The notes under the pieces: generated by a model | What the model was told of the DNA's origin: nothing | What the model saw: the letters and a program-made list of their open reading frames with translations, nothing else | Databases searched by the model: none | Part shown: positions 1-8,468 of the stretch, piece after piece | Position numbering within the stretch: the stretch's first letter is position 1 | Layout: each line of letters begins with the position of its first letter | Source: Clostridiales bacterium | Lineage (GTDB): Bacteria; Bacillota; Clostridia; Caldicoprobacterales; DTU083 | NCBI GenBank assembly: GCA_012512335.1 | Contig: JAAZEK010000375.1 | Span: forward strand, 1-14,386 | DNA length: 14,386 nucleotides | Direction: 5' to 3' | Translations under genes and position numbers: made by a program

Positions 1-13
1 ACACATCTGAAAT

Positions 14-18
14 GGAGG
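14..18 (+). promoter_or_regulatory. Ribosome binding site of purL, deciding a TTG start
   Basis: GGAGG lies 8 bases before an in-frame TTG at 27 and 14 bases before an in-frame GTG at 33. The in-frame ATG at 12 would place the site inside the coding region with nothing Shine-Dalgarno-like before it in the 11 bases visible. Other PurL proteins begin with a few residues and then K-R-I-x-V-E-K-K, which also fits TTG 27. Confidence 0.75.
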
Positions 19-26
19 CTAAAGTT

Positions 27-3000
27 TTGCAAGTGAAACGAATATATGTAGAAAAAAAAGATGACTTCCAAGTCGAGGCCAAAGGCTTATATGATGATTT
101 TAAAAATAACCTAGGAATAAATGGCTTACAAAAGCTTCAAATCATCAACCGTTATGATATTGAAGGCATCACGGAAGAGGAATACTTATTAGTACGAGAT
201 ATAGTGTTTAATGACCCTCCAGCTGTTCAAATTCATGAAGAAGCGTTTCCTGATTCACCTAAGCAGTTAACTTTTGCCGTTGAGCTTCTGCCCGGACATT
301 ATGACCAAAGAGCAGATTCTACAGCTCAGAGCATTCAATTGATTACTCATGGCGAAAAGCCGATAGTAAAAGCAGCTAAGCTCATCGTTATGGAAGGCGA
401 TATCTCGGAAGATGAGCTTATAAGAATAAAGGATTATTACATTAATTCTGTAGAATCAAGAGAGACATCCCTAGAAAAGCCAGAAAGCATTAAAGTGAAA
501 TATGAAACTCCACAGGATATAGCATTACTAAAAGGCTTTATTAATATGAATCATGAAGAATTAGTATCTTTCTCCATAGATATGAATTTGGCTATGACTC
601 TTGAAGATTTGAAATTCTGTCAGAAATATTTTTCTGATACTGAGAAGCGTGATCCTTCTCTTACAGAATTAAGAGTTATAGATACCTACTGGTCGGATCA
701 CTGTCGACATACTACATTTCATACAAATATCCAAGATGTTGAATTTGAACAAGGACCTTACAAAAATGCCTTTGAAGAAGCCTATGGCAATTATCAAAAA
801 TCACGCCAAGAGGTATATGGAGATAGGCCTAAAAGTGAATCCTTAATGGATATGGCTACTATAGCCATGAAAAAAATGAAAAAACAAGGCTTACTTGATG
901 ATCTGGATGAATCAGAAGAAATTAATGCCTGCAGTATAAAAGTGAAGGTTGATGTAGATGGAGAAATCCAAGATTGGTTAGTTATGTTTAAAAATGAGAC
1001 TCACAATCATCCTACAGAAATCGAGCCCTTTGGCGGTGCATCCACATGCTTGGGCGGTGCCATTCGAGACCCGCTATCTGGCAGATCATATGTTTACCAA
1101 GCCATGCGTATTACGGGAAGTGGAGACCCTAGAACAGCTGTGGACCAAACCATTACCGGGAAATTACCACAAAGAAGAATTACCACAGAAGCAGCTGCAG
1201 GTTATAGCTCCTATGGAAACCAAATAGGAGCATCTACAGGTCAGGTAGTTGAAATTTATCATCCTGGCTATGTTGCTAAAAGAATGGAGCTAGGGGCTGT
1301 TATAGCTGCAGCACCACAAGAAAACGTAGTTCGCATTCAGCCTCAAGCAGATGATATAATTATTCTTGTTGGCGGACGAACAGGTAGAGATGGATGTGGT
1401 GGTGCTACAGGCTCTTCTAAGGTTCAAGATGAGGAATCCCTTTATACGGCAGGTGCAGAGGTTCAAAAGGGTAATCCTTCCATAGAGAGAAATATTGTAA
1501 GATTGTTCCGGGATCCAAAAGTAACTAGAATGATAAAAAAATGCAATGACTTTGGAGCTGGTGGTGTTTCTGTTGCTATTGGAGAGCTTGCACCAGGGCT
1601 TGATATCAATCTGGACTTAGTCCCTGTGAAATACGAAGGCTTAGACGGAACAGAGCTGGCTATCTCAGAATCACAGGAGAGAATGGCTGTAGTTATAGCA
1701 CCAGAAGATGCTGAAGCATTTATTAAAGCTGCACGTAACGAAAATCTGGAAGCTACTATAGTAGCTCAGGTTACTGATAGAAATCGTTTACAAATTCGAT
1801 GGAGAGACACCTATATCGTTGACCTAAGTAGAGATTTTCTGGATACCAATGGTGTAGAGCAACGAACAAATGTGTTTGTAGAATCTCCTTCTAAAGAAAT
1901 AAATCCTCTTATTGGTTCTTTTGATGATCAATCTGTTTTAACAGAAAACTGGAAGGAAAACTGGCTATCTAATATACAATCATTGAACGTATGTAGCCAA
2001 CGAGGACTAGTAGAACGCTTTGATAGTACTGCAGGTGCGCCAACGGTTCTACTTCCATTAGGTGGTAGACATCAACTGACACCAGCAGAAGGAATGGCTG
2101 CTAAAATCCCTCTATTAAAGGGAGAGACTAATACAGCAACCTTGATGTCCTTTGGATTTAATCCAGATCTATCAAGCTGGAGCCCCTTCCATGGAGCGGT
2201 GTATGCAGTGGTTGAGGCAGCGGCAAAAATAACCGCCATGGGTGGCGATTATCGTAAGATTAGACTAACCTTTCAAGAATTCTTTGAGAGATTAGGTGGC
2301 GATCCTAAAAAATGGGGTAAACCCTTTGCATCTCTATTAGGGTCTATCTACGCGCAGGAAAGTATGGGCATACCGGCTATAGGCGGGAAAGATAGTATGT
2401 CAGGTACCTTTGAGGACATGACTGTTCCTCCTACCTTGGTTGCTTTTGCTGTTACCACAGGGGATGCTAGAGAGATCATATCACCAGAATTTAAGTCAAC
2501 TGATAGTGTTGTGGTTCTATTGGAGCTAAGGAAGGATGAAAATGATTTACCAGACTTCAGTCAACTTGATAAGAACTATACATGTGTACACAGTTTGATA
2601 CAAAAAGGAAAGATCAGGGGAGTTCATTCCCTTCGCAATGGCGGAATTGCAGAAGCTATTAGCAAAATGTGTTTCGGCAATCGCATAGGGTTTAACTTTG
2701 ATACTGTGGCTGAATCATTCCTATATAAACCTCTTTATGGTTCGCTTTTACTGGAGCTTTCTTCAGAAGAAAATCTCTCAGAATTGTTTGCAGGACTTGA
2801 TTATAAGAAGATGGGCAACACTCAAGACGAATATGTAATTACTGTCAATGGTGAGGAACTCTCCTTAGATGATGTTTTTGAATCTTGGGATAGTCCCTTG
2901 GAATCTGTTTTTCCTGCTCATACTGCTTACTCAGAGGGAAAACCAGAAGCATTTAATTATAAAAATCGCTATACTCATTCGCCAGCAATTTCTCTATCAG

Positions 3001-3797
3001 CACCAAGGGTGTTTATACCGGCTTTCCCAGGTACCAATGGCGAGTATGATGCAGCCTATGCCTTTGAAAAGGCAGGAGCTGTAGCAGATGTAATGGTAAT
3101 GCGAAATCTCAGTGCACAGGAAATTAAAGATTCATTACATGAAATGGCTAAGAGAATACGGAATTCTCAGATCCTTATGATTCCTGGCGGATATAGCGGT
3201 GGCGACGAGCCTTTAGGTACAGGTAAGTTTATTGAAGCTGCTTTCCGTAACCCTGAAATGAAGGACGCAGTTATGGAGCTTTTGAATCAGCGTGATGGAT
3301 TAATTCTAGGCATCAGCAATGGCTTTCAAGCTTTGATTAAGATGGGCCTAGTACCATATGGCGAAATTAGGGCTTTAGAAAACACTTCTCCAGCTTTGGT
3401 ATGTAATACCGTTGGAAGACATGTGTCTAGAATGGTACAAACTCGGGTCTCATCCCTTCTATCTCCATGGTTAGCTCTAATTGAGCTGGGTGCCATTCAT
3501 TCTATTCCCGTATCCCATGGAGAGGGTAGATTTGTTGCTGATTCGGCAACATTGAGAGAATTAGCAAATAGGGGTCAAATTGCAAGCCAATATGTTGATC
3601 TGGAAGGAAATCCTACGAATGTGTTCCCATTCAATCCTAATGGTTCTACTGCAGCCATTGAAGGAATTACCAGTCCCGACGGTAGGGTCTTTGGTAAGAT
3701 GGGTCATTCCCAAAGGATTGGTTCTCATGTAGGAGTAAACGTTCCAGGAGAAAGTGATCAATTGATCTTTGAATCAGGGGTACATTACTTTAAATAA
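27..3797 (+). CDS. purL: Phosphoribosylformylglycinamidine synthase, single-chain (FGAM synthase)
   Basis: Converts FGAR to FGAM in the fourth step of purine synthesis, using ATP and ammonia normally released from glutamine by its own C-terminal domain; cytoplasmic. With a TTG start at 27 it has 1256 residues, normal for the long single-chain form (E. coli about 1295). Visible in order: N-terminal part with WSDHCRHTTFHT near 222; first synthetase half with NETHNHPTEIEPFGG near 323 and the glycine-rich GGRTGRDGCGGATGSS stretch; second half with TNTATLMSFGFNPD and GGKDSMSG; class I glutaminase-like domain from about 991 to the end. The start is chosen because GGAGG at 14-18 sits 8 bases before TTG 27; the ATG at 12 would overlap that site. 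Oddity: the nucleophile-elbow Cys is Ser1097 (LGISNGFQ) and the catalytic Glu of the usual H-x-E is Gln1229 (MGHSQR), with His1227 kept. The synthetase parts look intact. The family is certain; glutamine use is in doubt. Confidence 0.97.
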   Translation: MQVKRIYVEKKDDFQVEAKGLYDDFKNNLGINGLQKLQIINRYDIEGITEEEYLLVRDIVFNDPPAVQIHEEAFPDSPKQLTFAVELLPGHYDQRADSTAQSIQLITHGEKPIVKAAKLIVMEGDISEDELIRIKDYYINSVESRETSLEKPESIKVKYETPQDIALLKGFINMNHEELVSFSIDMNLAMTLEDLKFCQKYFSDTEKRDPSLTELRVIDTYWSDHCRHTTFHTNIQDVEFEQGPYKNAFEEAYGNYQKSRQEVYGDRPKSESLMDMATIAMKKMKKQGLLDDLDESEEINACSIKVKVDVDGEIQDWLVMFKNETHNHPTEIEPFGGASTCLGGAIRDPLSGRSYVYQAMRITGSGDPRTAVDQTITGKLPQRRITTEAAAGYSSYGNQIGASTGQVVEIYHPGYVAKRMELGAVIAAAPQENVVRIQPQADDIIILVGGRTGRDGCGGATGSSKVQDEESLYTAGAEVQKGNPSIERNIVRLFRDPKVTRMIKKCNDFGAGGVSVAIGELAPGLDINLDLVPVKYEGLDGTELAISESQERMAVVIAPEDAEAFIKAARNENLEATIVAQVTDRNRLQIRWRDTYIVDLSRDFLDTNGVEQRTNVFVESPSKEINPLIGSFDDQSVLTENWKENWLSNIQSLNVCSQRGLVERFDSTAGAPTVLLPLGGRHQLTPAEGMAAKIPLLKGETNTATLMSFGFNPDLSSWSPFHGAVYAVVEAAAKITAMGGDYRKIRLTFQEFFERLGGDPKKWGKPFASLLGSIYAQESMGIPAIGGKDSMSGTFEDMTVPPTLVAFAVTTGDAREIISPEFKSTDSVVVLLELRKDENDLPDFSQLDKNYTCVHSLIQKGKIRGVHSLRNGGIAEAISKMCFGNRIGFNFDTVAESFLYKPLYGSLLLELSSEENLSELFAGLDYKKMGNTQDEYVITVNGEELSLDDVFESWDSPLESVFPAHTAYSEGKPEAFNYKNRYTHSPAISLSAPRVFIPAFPGTNGEYDAAYAFEKAGAVADVMVMRNLSAQEIKDSLHEMAKRIRNSQILMIPGGYSGGDEPLGTGKFIEAAFRNPEMKDAVMELLNQRDGLILGISNGFQALIKMGLVPYGEIRALENTSPALVCNTVGRHVSRMVQTRVSSLLSPWLALIELGAIHSIPVSHGEGRFVADSATLRELANRGQIASQYVDLEGNPTNVFPFNPNGSTAAIEGITSPDGRVFGKMGHSQRIGSHVGVNVPGESDQLIFESGVHYFK

Positions 3798-3810
3798 TAA
3801 AATATGATGT

Positions 3811-3872
3811 GTCATTCCGAGAGTAGCGAGGAATCTATGTGGGAGAGATCCTTCGCTATGGCTCTGGATGAT
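3811..3872. repeat. Imperfect palindromic repeat after purL
   Basis: The arm 3811-3836 (GTCATTCCGAGAG... to GAATCT) is roughly the reverse complement of 3846-3872 (AGATCCTTCGC... to GGATGAT), with about 20 of 26 positions matching and a 9-base loop. The form, GTCATTC-x-GA..TAGCGA..GAATCT answered by AGAT-CCTTCGCTA..GGATGA, resembles a palindromic unit I recall as dispersed between genes in many bacterial genomes. It lacks a following T-run, so it is not an obvious terminator, although it fills most of the 106-base gap between purL and the adaptor gene. Mismatches suggest an old copy. Confidence 0.6.
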
Positions 3873-3903
3873 AAAGCAAGATATAGAAAAAGGAGGGGGT
3901 AGT

Positions 3904-4908
3904 ATGTTCAAAAGCAAGCACTTTATTCCAGTTGTTGTAATGGTTTTTACAGTTTTCCTACTAACAGGGTGTGAGTTATTTCCTACTGAGGAAGCCTTGT
4001 TAGCTCCACCTCTAATGGAGCCAGTTGAAGTATCCTATAGCACTGTAGCGGCAAAAAGGGGTGATATCGTAAAAACTATTCAAGGGTCGGGAACTTTTGT
4101 ATCCATAGACAGCAAGTTTTTCTTTTTTGAAGCCAGAGGTGGCAGATTAAAGGAAATCTTCGTTAGGCAAGGAGACGAAATAAAAAAAGGTGATTTGCTG
4201 GTAGAACTTTATACTGATGATATAGAAATAGAGATAGAAAGACAGGAGCTCAATTTAAAGAAGGTACGCCTTAGTTATAATCAGCTTAAGGCTGCAAATG
4301 CAAGCTCCTATGATCTAAATAAAGCATCTATTGATATTCAACTTGCCAAGCTGAGCTTGGAAAGCTTAGAGAGACAGAAGGAGCAAACTCAGTTACATAG
4401 TGATGTAGATGGTGTCGTGACCTATATGGATACCCGCTTACAACCTGGTGATATGATTGGCACTTTCCAAAATATAATTCGTGTTGCTAATCCGAAAGAG
4501 CTGTATTTGACTTATAGTGGTAGTAACACCTCTAACTTTGCTATGAATGCAGAAGTTGATGTTAATATTGATAAAATATCATATAAGGGCAGGGTTATCT
4601 CCACTCCATCCAGTGTTCCTCCTGATGGGGATGAAGCTTTGAAGGATATTGTTGCCATCGAAGTGACGGATCTTCCTGAGGATGTGGTAATGGGTGAAAC
4701 TGCTCAGATTTCTTTAATTCTGGAGCGGAGTGAGGATACTATTATTGTGCCTAAGCAAGCTGTTCGCAATTATATGGGTCGGAAATATGTTAACATATTG
4801 GAAGACGGACTAAACAATGAACGAGATGTGGAGATTGGGGTAGAAACTGCCACAGAATCGGAAATTCTTAAAGGAGTAGAAGAAGGCGAGGAAATCATTC
4901 TAAGATAA
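3904..4908 (+). CDS. Efflux transporter adaptor (HlyD/MacA-like membrane fusion lipoprotein)
   Basis: Extracytoplasmic adaptor of an ABC exporter, 334 residues. It has a short basic N-terminus, a hydrophobic stretch at about 7-20 and a lipobox LTGC at 20-23, so Cys23 should be lipidated and anchor the protein outside the membrane. The first half of a barrel-sandwich (lipoyl-like) domain is near 78-103, a predicted short alpha-helical hairpin near 106-162, the second half of the barrel-sandwich near 165-195, and a beta-barrel/proximal region to the end, with a VPKQAV motif at 282-287 typical of these adaptors. The start at ATG 3904 is preferred over ATG 3868 because AGGAGGGGG (3891-3899) precedes it and because the signal peptide begins there. 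The gene heads the transporter operon, 13 bases before the permease. It resembles MacA/YknX proteins, but the cargo cannot be read from the sequence. Confidence 0.92.
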   Translation: MFKSKHFIPVVVMVFTVFLLTGCELFPTEEALLAPPLMEPVEVSYSTVAAKRGDIVKTIQGSGTFVSIDSKFFFFEARGGRLKEIFVRQGDEIKKGDLLVELYTDDIEIEIERQELNLKKVRLSYNQLKAANASSYDLNKASIDIQLAKLSLESLERQKEQTQLHSDVDGVVTYMDTRLQPGDMIGTFQNIIRVANPKELYLTYSGSNTSNFAMNAEVDVNIDKISYKGRVISTPSSVPPDGDEALKDIVAIEVTDLPEDVVMGETAQISLILERSEDTIIVPKQAVRNYMGRKYVNILEDGLNNERDVEIGVETATESEILKGVEEGEEIILR

Positions 4909-4921
4909 GGGGGCTATTTCA

Positions 4922-7768
4922 ATGATTCGATTGGTTTTACGTAAAATGCGAAACACTCCCTGGATGGTTATTTGTCTTCTCATTGGCTCTATTTTAGCTG
5001 TAGCAATGGTCAGCAGTATCCCCATGTACACCGATGGAGTACTACAAAGAATGCTCACACGGGATGCGGAGGCATATCAGCTAAAAACAGGTTTTTATCC
5101 AGGGCGATATCATATTAAAGGGAGTTTTTACTCTAATTATAAACCTGAGGATAGAGCAAGGGCATATAGAGTTTTTGATGATAACATATCAAACTCCATG
5201 GTACCTTCTATTAATCTGCCAGTGACTACTAAAACGCGTTTGATTTCTCTTGATTATTTTACTGCCCTCCCTGAAGTTCAAAGGGAAGAGGAGCCTAAAA
5301 AAAGAAGCACAAAAGTTGAAGGCCTTCAATACATATCAGACCATGTGGAAATCATTCATGGACGTTTGTTTTCTTCACAAAAACAAGATGATATATATGA
5401 GGCGATAGTAACAGAGCAAGCAATGAAAGACATGGACTTACGGTTAAATGAGATTTATTTAGTTAGTGACCTGATAAAAAGGACTGATGTGCCACTAAGG
5501 ATACAGGTAGTAGGGGTGTATCAGATGAAAGAACTGCAAGATCCTTACTGGTTTCAAAGCTTAGGATACTATAAGTCCAGCTTTATGGTGGATTATGACC
5601 TGCTAGACCAAGATTTTGTGCAAAATGACAGTCCACTTTTAACTAATGCTCATTGGTATTTTGCATTTGATTATCATGCTATGACATTAGATGTAATTCC
5701 AAACATATTGGAGGCTTCAGAAAACCAGACTGAATATTTTAAGGAGTATCGTAGTCTGGAATTAAGGTTTCCAATCATTCCTATATTAGAGGAATATCAC
5801 GCAAGAGAAGGTCAACTTAAGCTTTCTTTGTGGATGCTACAGGTTCCGATTTTGCTAATGCTAGCCTTTTATTTATTCATGGTTTCACAATTAACCATTA
5901 ACAACGAAAAAAATGAAATTGCCGTTATGAAGAGCAGGGGTGCAAGCGGTCCTCAGGTATTTATTAGCTATCTGATAGAAAGCTTGATTCTAAGTCTCGT
6001 TGCATTGGCAGTTGGACCCCCATTAGGGCTTTTTCTCTGTAAATTATTGGGTGCTTCAAACGGTTTTCTTGAATTTGTACAAAGAACCTCAATGCCACTA
6101 AGTCTATCTGTTAAGGCTTACCAATATTCCATGCTAGCTGTTTTATTATTTATGATTACCATGCTAGTACCAGCCTCAGCAGCTTCCAAAACATCTATCG
6201 TACAGCATAAACAGAAAAAACACAGAGCAAGAAAGAGACCTCTATGGAAAATCCTGTTTTTAGATGTAATTTTGCTGGGCATTTCTATATATGGTTTGTA
6301 CAGCTATAATCAACGTATGGAAATTGTCCAAAGTGGCAGTTTGGATGCAACTTCGGTATCGGTGGACCCCTTATTGTTCCTCATATCTACCTTTTTCATC
6401 ATAGGAGCAGGCCTGGCATTTCTAAGGATTTATCCACTGATAATCCGATCTATTTTTTGGATTGGAAAGAAAAAGTGGTCGCCAGTATTCTATGCGTCTT
6501 TTATAGAAGTCGGACGATCAGGTGGGCAAAATCAGTTTCTAATGTTATTCATAGTTGTTACTCTTTCTATAGGAATATTTAACGCTAATGCTGCAAGAAC
6601 CCTAAATACCAACTACGAGGAGCGTATCCGCTATGCAAATGGATCTGATATCATTGTAGAAGCCTATTGGCCGAATACAGCCCCTGAACCTGGGTTGGAT
6701 CCTTTTGCAGTTGAGGCATCCTCATCCATAGGAGGGGAAGAAGCCATACAATATCAAGAACCTCCTTTTGGTCCCTTTGAGAATTTAGAAGGCGTCGAAA
6801 GTGTAACAAAGGTGTTTATGGAAAAAGATGTTTCAGTAACAATGTCAGGCACTCGAGCTAATCGTGCTAGTCTAATGGGTATCATTCCTGATGAGTTTGG
6901 TAGAACCACCTGGTTTAGAAAAGGATTGCTACCCCATCATATAAATGAATATTTGAATTTAATGTCACAGGATCCACGGGCAGTGCTCTTATCAAGCTCC
7001 TTTCAAGAAAAGTATGAGCTTAAAACAGGAGAATCTATTTTCATAACCTGGGGAGATCAAGGTTATTTCGAAGCCGTTGTTTATGCATTCATTGATTATT
7101 GGCCAACATATAACCCCAATATAAAGAACAGAGAAGGTGAAGCTCCCGACTTCATAGTAGCTAATTACTCCTATATTCGTGCTAAAATGGCCTTAGAGCC
7201 TTATCAAGTATGGTTATCTAAAGCACCAGAAGCTACTAGTGCAGAAATATATGATGATATAGAATTAAAGGAAATTAGAGTTGAGTCCTTGAATGACACA
7301 GACCAAACCATAATTAGGATGAAGAATGATCCTATGGTTCAAGGGACTAATGGAGTTTTAAGCCTAGGGTTTATTGTTTCCATGTTGATTTGCATGGCAG
7401 GATTTCTTATTTATTGGATATTATCCATACAAAGACGGGTTCTAAATTTTGGTATATTCCGTGCCATTGGTCTATCTAAAGGAAAAGTAATAGGAATACT
7501 GGCTGTTGAACAGGTTTTAATATCAGGATTTTCAATTGTAGTGGGGATAGTAACTGGAGTGCTTGCCAGTAAGCTGTTTGTACCAATGCTACAAATAGCC
7601 AGCAACGCCGAGGATCAGGTGCCGCCTTTCCACGTAGTCAGCAATCTTACAGATTTCCAGAGGATATCTGTTATTGTGTTTTTTATGCTGGCCATAGGTA
7701 TTTCGGTTCTTGGATTCTTGATTTCTAAAATAAAAATAGCACAAGTTATCAAGCTTGGAGAAGATTAG
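4922..7768 (+). CDS. Large ABC transporter permease with two FtsX/MacB-like domains
   Basis: Membrane component of an ABC exporter, 948 residues. By hydrophobicity I count about ten membrane segments: near 14-33, 303-323, 346-374, 401-420, 442-460, 483-510, 538-556, 813-834, 856-884 and 915-934. Two large extracytoplasmic regions, about 34-302 and 557-812, lie between them. This is the layout of a duplicated FtsX-type permease: each half has a membrane segment, an external domain and a closing three-helix FtsX core. The cores carry IAVMKSRGASGPQVFISYLIES near 333 and FGIFRAIGLSKGKVIGI near 843, the typical cytoplasmic coupling motif. The GGGGG ribosome site starts just after the adaptor's stop codon. 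Such permeases move lipids, lipoproteins, peptides or antimicrobials, or work mechanically; substrate unknown. Confidence 0.93.
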   Translation: MIRLVLRKMRNTPWMVICLLIGSILAVAMVSSIPMYTDGVLQRMLTRDAEAYQLKTGFYPGRYHIKGSFYSNYKPEDRARAYRVFDDNISNSMVPSINLPVTTKTRLISLDYFTALPEVQREEEPKKRSTKVEGLQYISDHVEIIHGRLFSSQKQDDIYEAIVTEQAMKDMDLRLNEIYLVSDLIKRTDVPLRIQVVGVYQMKELQDPYWFQSLGYYKSSFMVDYDLLDQDFVQNDSPLLTNAHWYFAFDYHAMTLDVIPNILEASENQTEYFKEYRSLELRFPIIPILEEYHAREGQLKLSLWMLQVPILLMLAFYLFMVSQLTINNEKNEIAVMKSRGASGPQVFISYLIESLILSLVALAVGPPLGLFLCKLLGASNGFLEFVQRTSMPLSLSVKAYQYSMLAVLLFMITMLVPASAASKTSIVQHKQKKHRARKRPLWKILFLDVILLGISIYGLYSYNQRMEIVQSGSLDATSVSVDPLLFLISTFFIIGAGLAFLRIYPLIIRSIFWIGKKKWSPVFYASFIEVGRSGGQNQFLMLFIVVTLSIGIFNANAARTLNTNYEERIRYANGSDIIVEAYWPNTAPEPGLDPFAVEASSSIGGEEAIQYQEPPFGPFENLEGVESVTKVFMEKDVSVTMSGTRANRASLMGIIPDEFGRTTWFRKGLLPHHINEYLNLMSQDPRAVLLSSSFQEKYELKTGESIFITWGDQGYFEAVVYAFIDYWPTYNPNIKNREGEAPDFIVANYSYIRAKMALEPYQVWLSKAPEATSAEIYDDIELKEIRVESLNDTDQTIIRMKNDPMVQGTNGVLSLGFIVSMLICMAGFLIYWILSIQRRVLNFGIFRAIGLSKGKVIGILAVEQVLISGFSIVVGIVTGVLASKLFVPMLQIASNAEDQVPPFHVVSNLTDFQRISVIVFFMLAIGISVLGFLISKIKIAQVIKLGED

Positions 7769-7780
7769 GGGGGATTGTTG

Positions 7781-8455
7781 ATGATTAGAACAGAAAACAT
7801 ATCCCGGCAATTTCAATCTGGGCGAGAAATCGTATATGCACTAAGGGATATAAATATAGAAATTAAGTCTAAGAGTCTCACCATTTTAAGAGGTCGCTCG
7901 GGATCCGGGAAAACCACTTTGATTAACCTAATGGGGGCATTAGACGCGCCTACTAAAGGAAAAATATTTGTTGATGAAAAGGAAATAACTTCTTTGTCTG
8001 AAGTAAAAAGGGATAGCTTACGAAGGAATGATATGGGTTTCATCTTTCAATCTATTGCATTAATGCCACTTATGACCGCTTACGAAAATGTGGAATTTGG
8101 GCTTAGGGTTGCTGCTTACGACACTACGGGCAGAAAAAAACGATCAGAGGACTGCCTAGCTATGGTAGGTCTTCAAAAGAGAATGCACCATTTACCTCAG
8201 GAGTTGTCAGGGGGCGAGCAGCAAAGAGTTGCCATTGCTAGAGCCATAGCACATAAGCCCAAGGTAGTATTTGCGGACGAACCAACTGCTGAACTGGATA
8301 CTAATATGGGACTACAGGTAGTTAAGGTGTTGAAAGATTTGGTCCAGGAAGAAGGACTGACAGTAATTATGACCACCCATGATCCCAGCATGGTTGATAT
8401 AGCAGACTGTGTATATACCTTGGAAGATGGTATGATAATAGACATGGGAGAATAG
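7781..8455 (+). CDS. ABC transporter ATP-binding protein (MacB/LolD type), first of two
   Basis: Cytoplasmic ATPase of the exporter, 224 residues, the usual size of a stand-alone subunit of this family. All nucleotide-binding motifs are present: Walker A GRSGSGKTT at 38-46, Q-loop Gln90, signature LSGGEQQ at 142-148, Walker B VVFADEP at 162-168, D-loop ELD at 171-173 and switch His200. ATG 7781 is chosen over TTG 7775 and TTG 7778, since AGGGGGGA (7767-7774) would overlap or crowd those. The ribosome site begins on the last bases of the permease's TAG stop codon, which suggests translational coupling. As the permease has two FtsX halves and two ATPase genes follow, this one probably pairs with the next ATPase as a heterodimer; that is inference. 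Confidence 0.95.
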   Translation: MIRTENISRQFQSGREIVYALRDINIEIKSKSLTILRGRSGSGKTTLINLMGALDAPTKGKIFVDEKEITSLSEVKRDSLRRNDMGFIFQSIALMPLMTAYENVEFGLRVAAYDTTGRKKRSEDCLAMVGLQKRMHHLPQELSGGEQQRVAIARAIAHKPKVVFADEPTAELDTNMGLQVVKVLKDLVQEEGLTVIMTTHDPSMVDIADCVYTLEDGMIIDMGE

Positions 8456-8468
8456 GGGGGCAGCTGAG

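Noticed and set aside
3561..3761. Open frame on the - strand within purL
   Set aside because: Opposite a strongly conserved coding region, with no ribosome site; a shadow frame, like the other antisense frames in the exporter and sda genes.
3868..3903. Earlier ATG start for the adaptor gene
   Set aside because: It lies inside the palindromic repeat without a ribosome site; ATG 3904 has AGGAGGGGG and begins a proper lipoprotein signal peptide.
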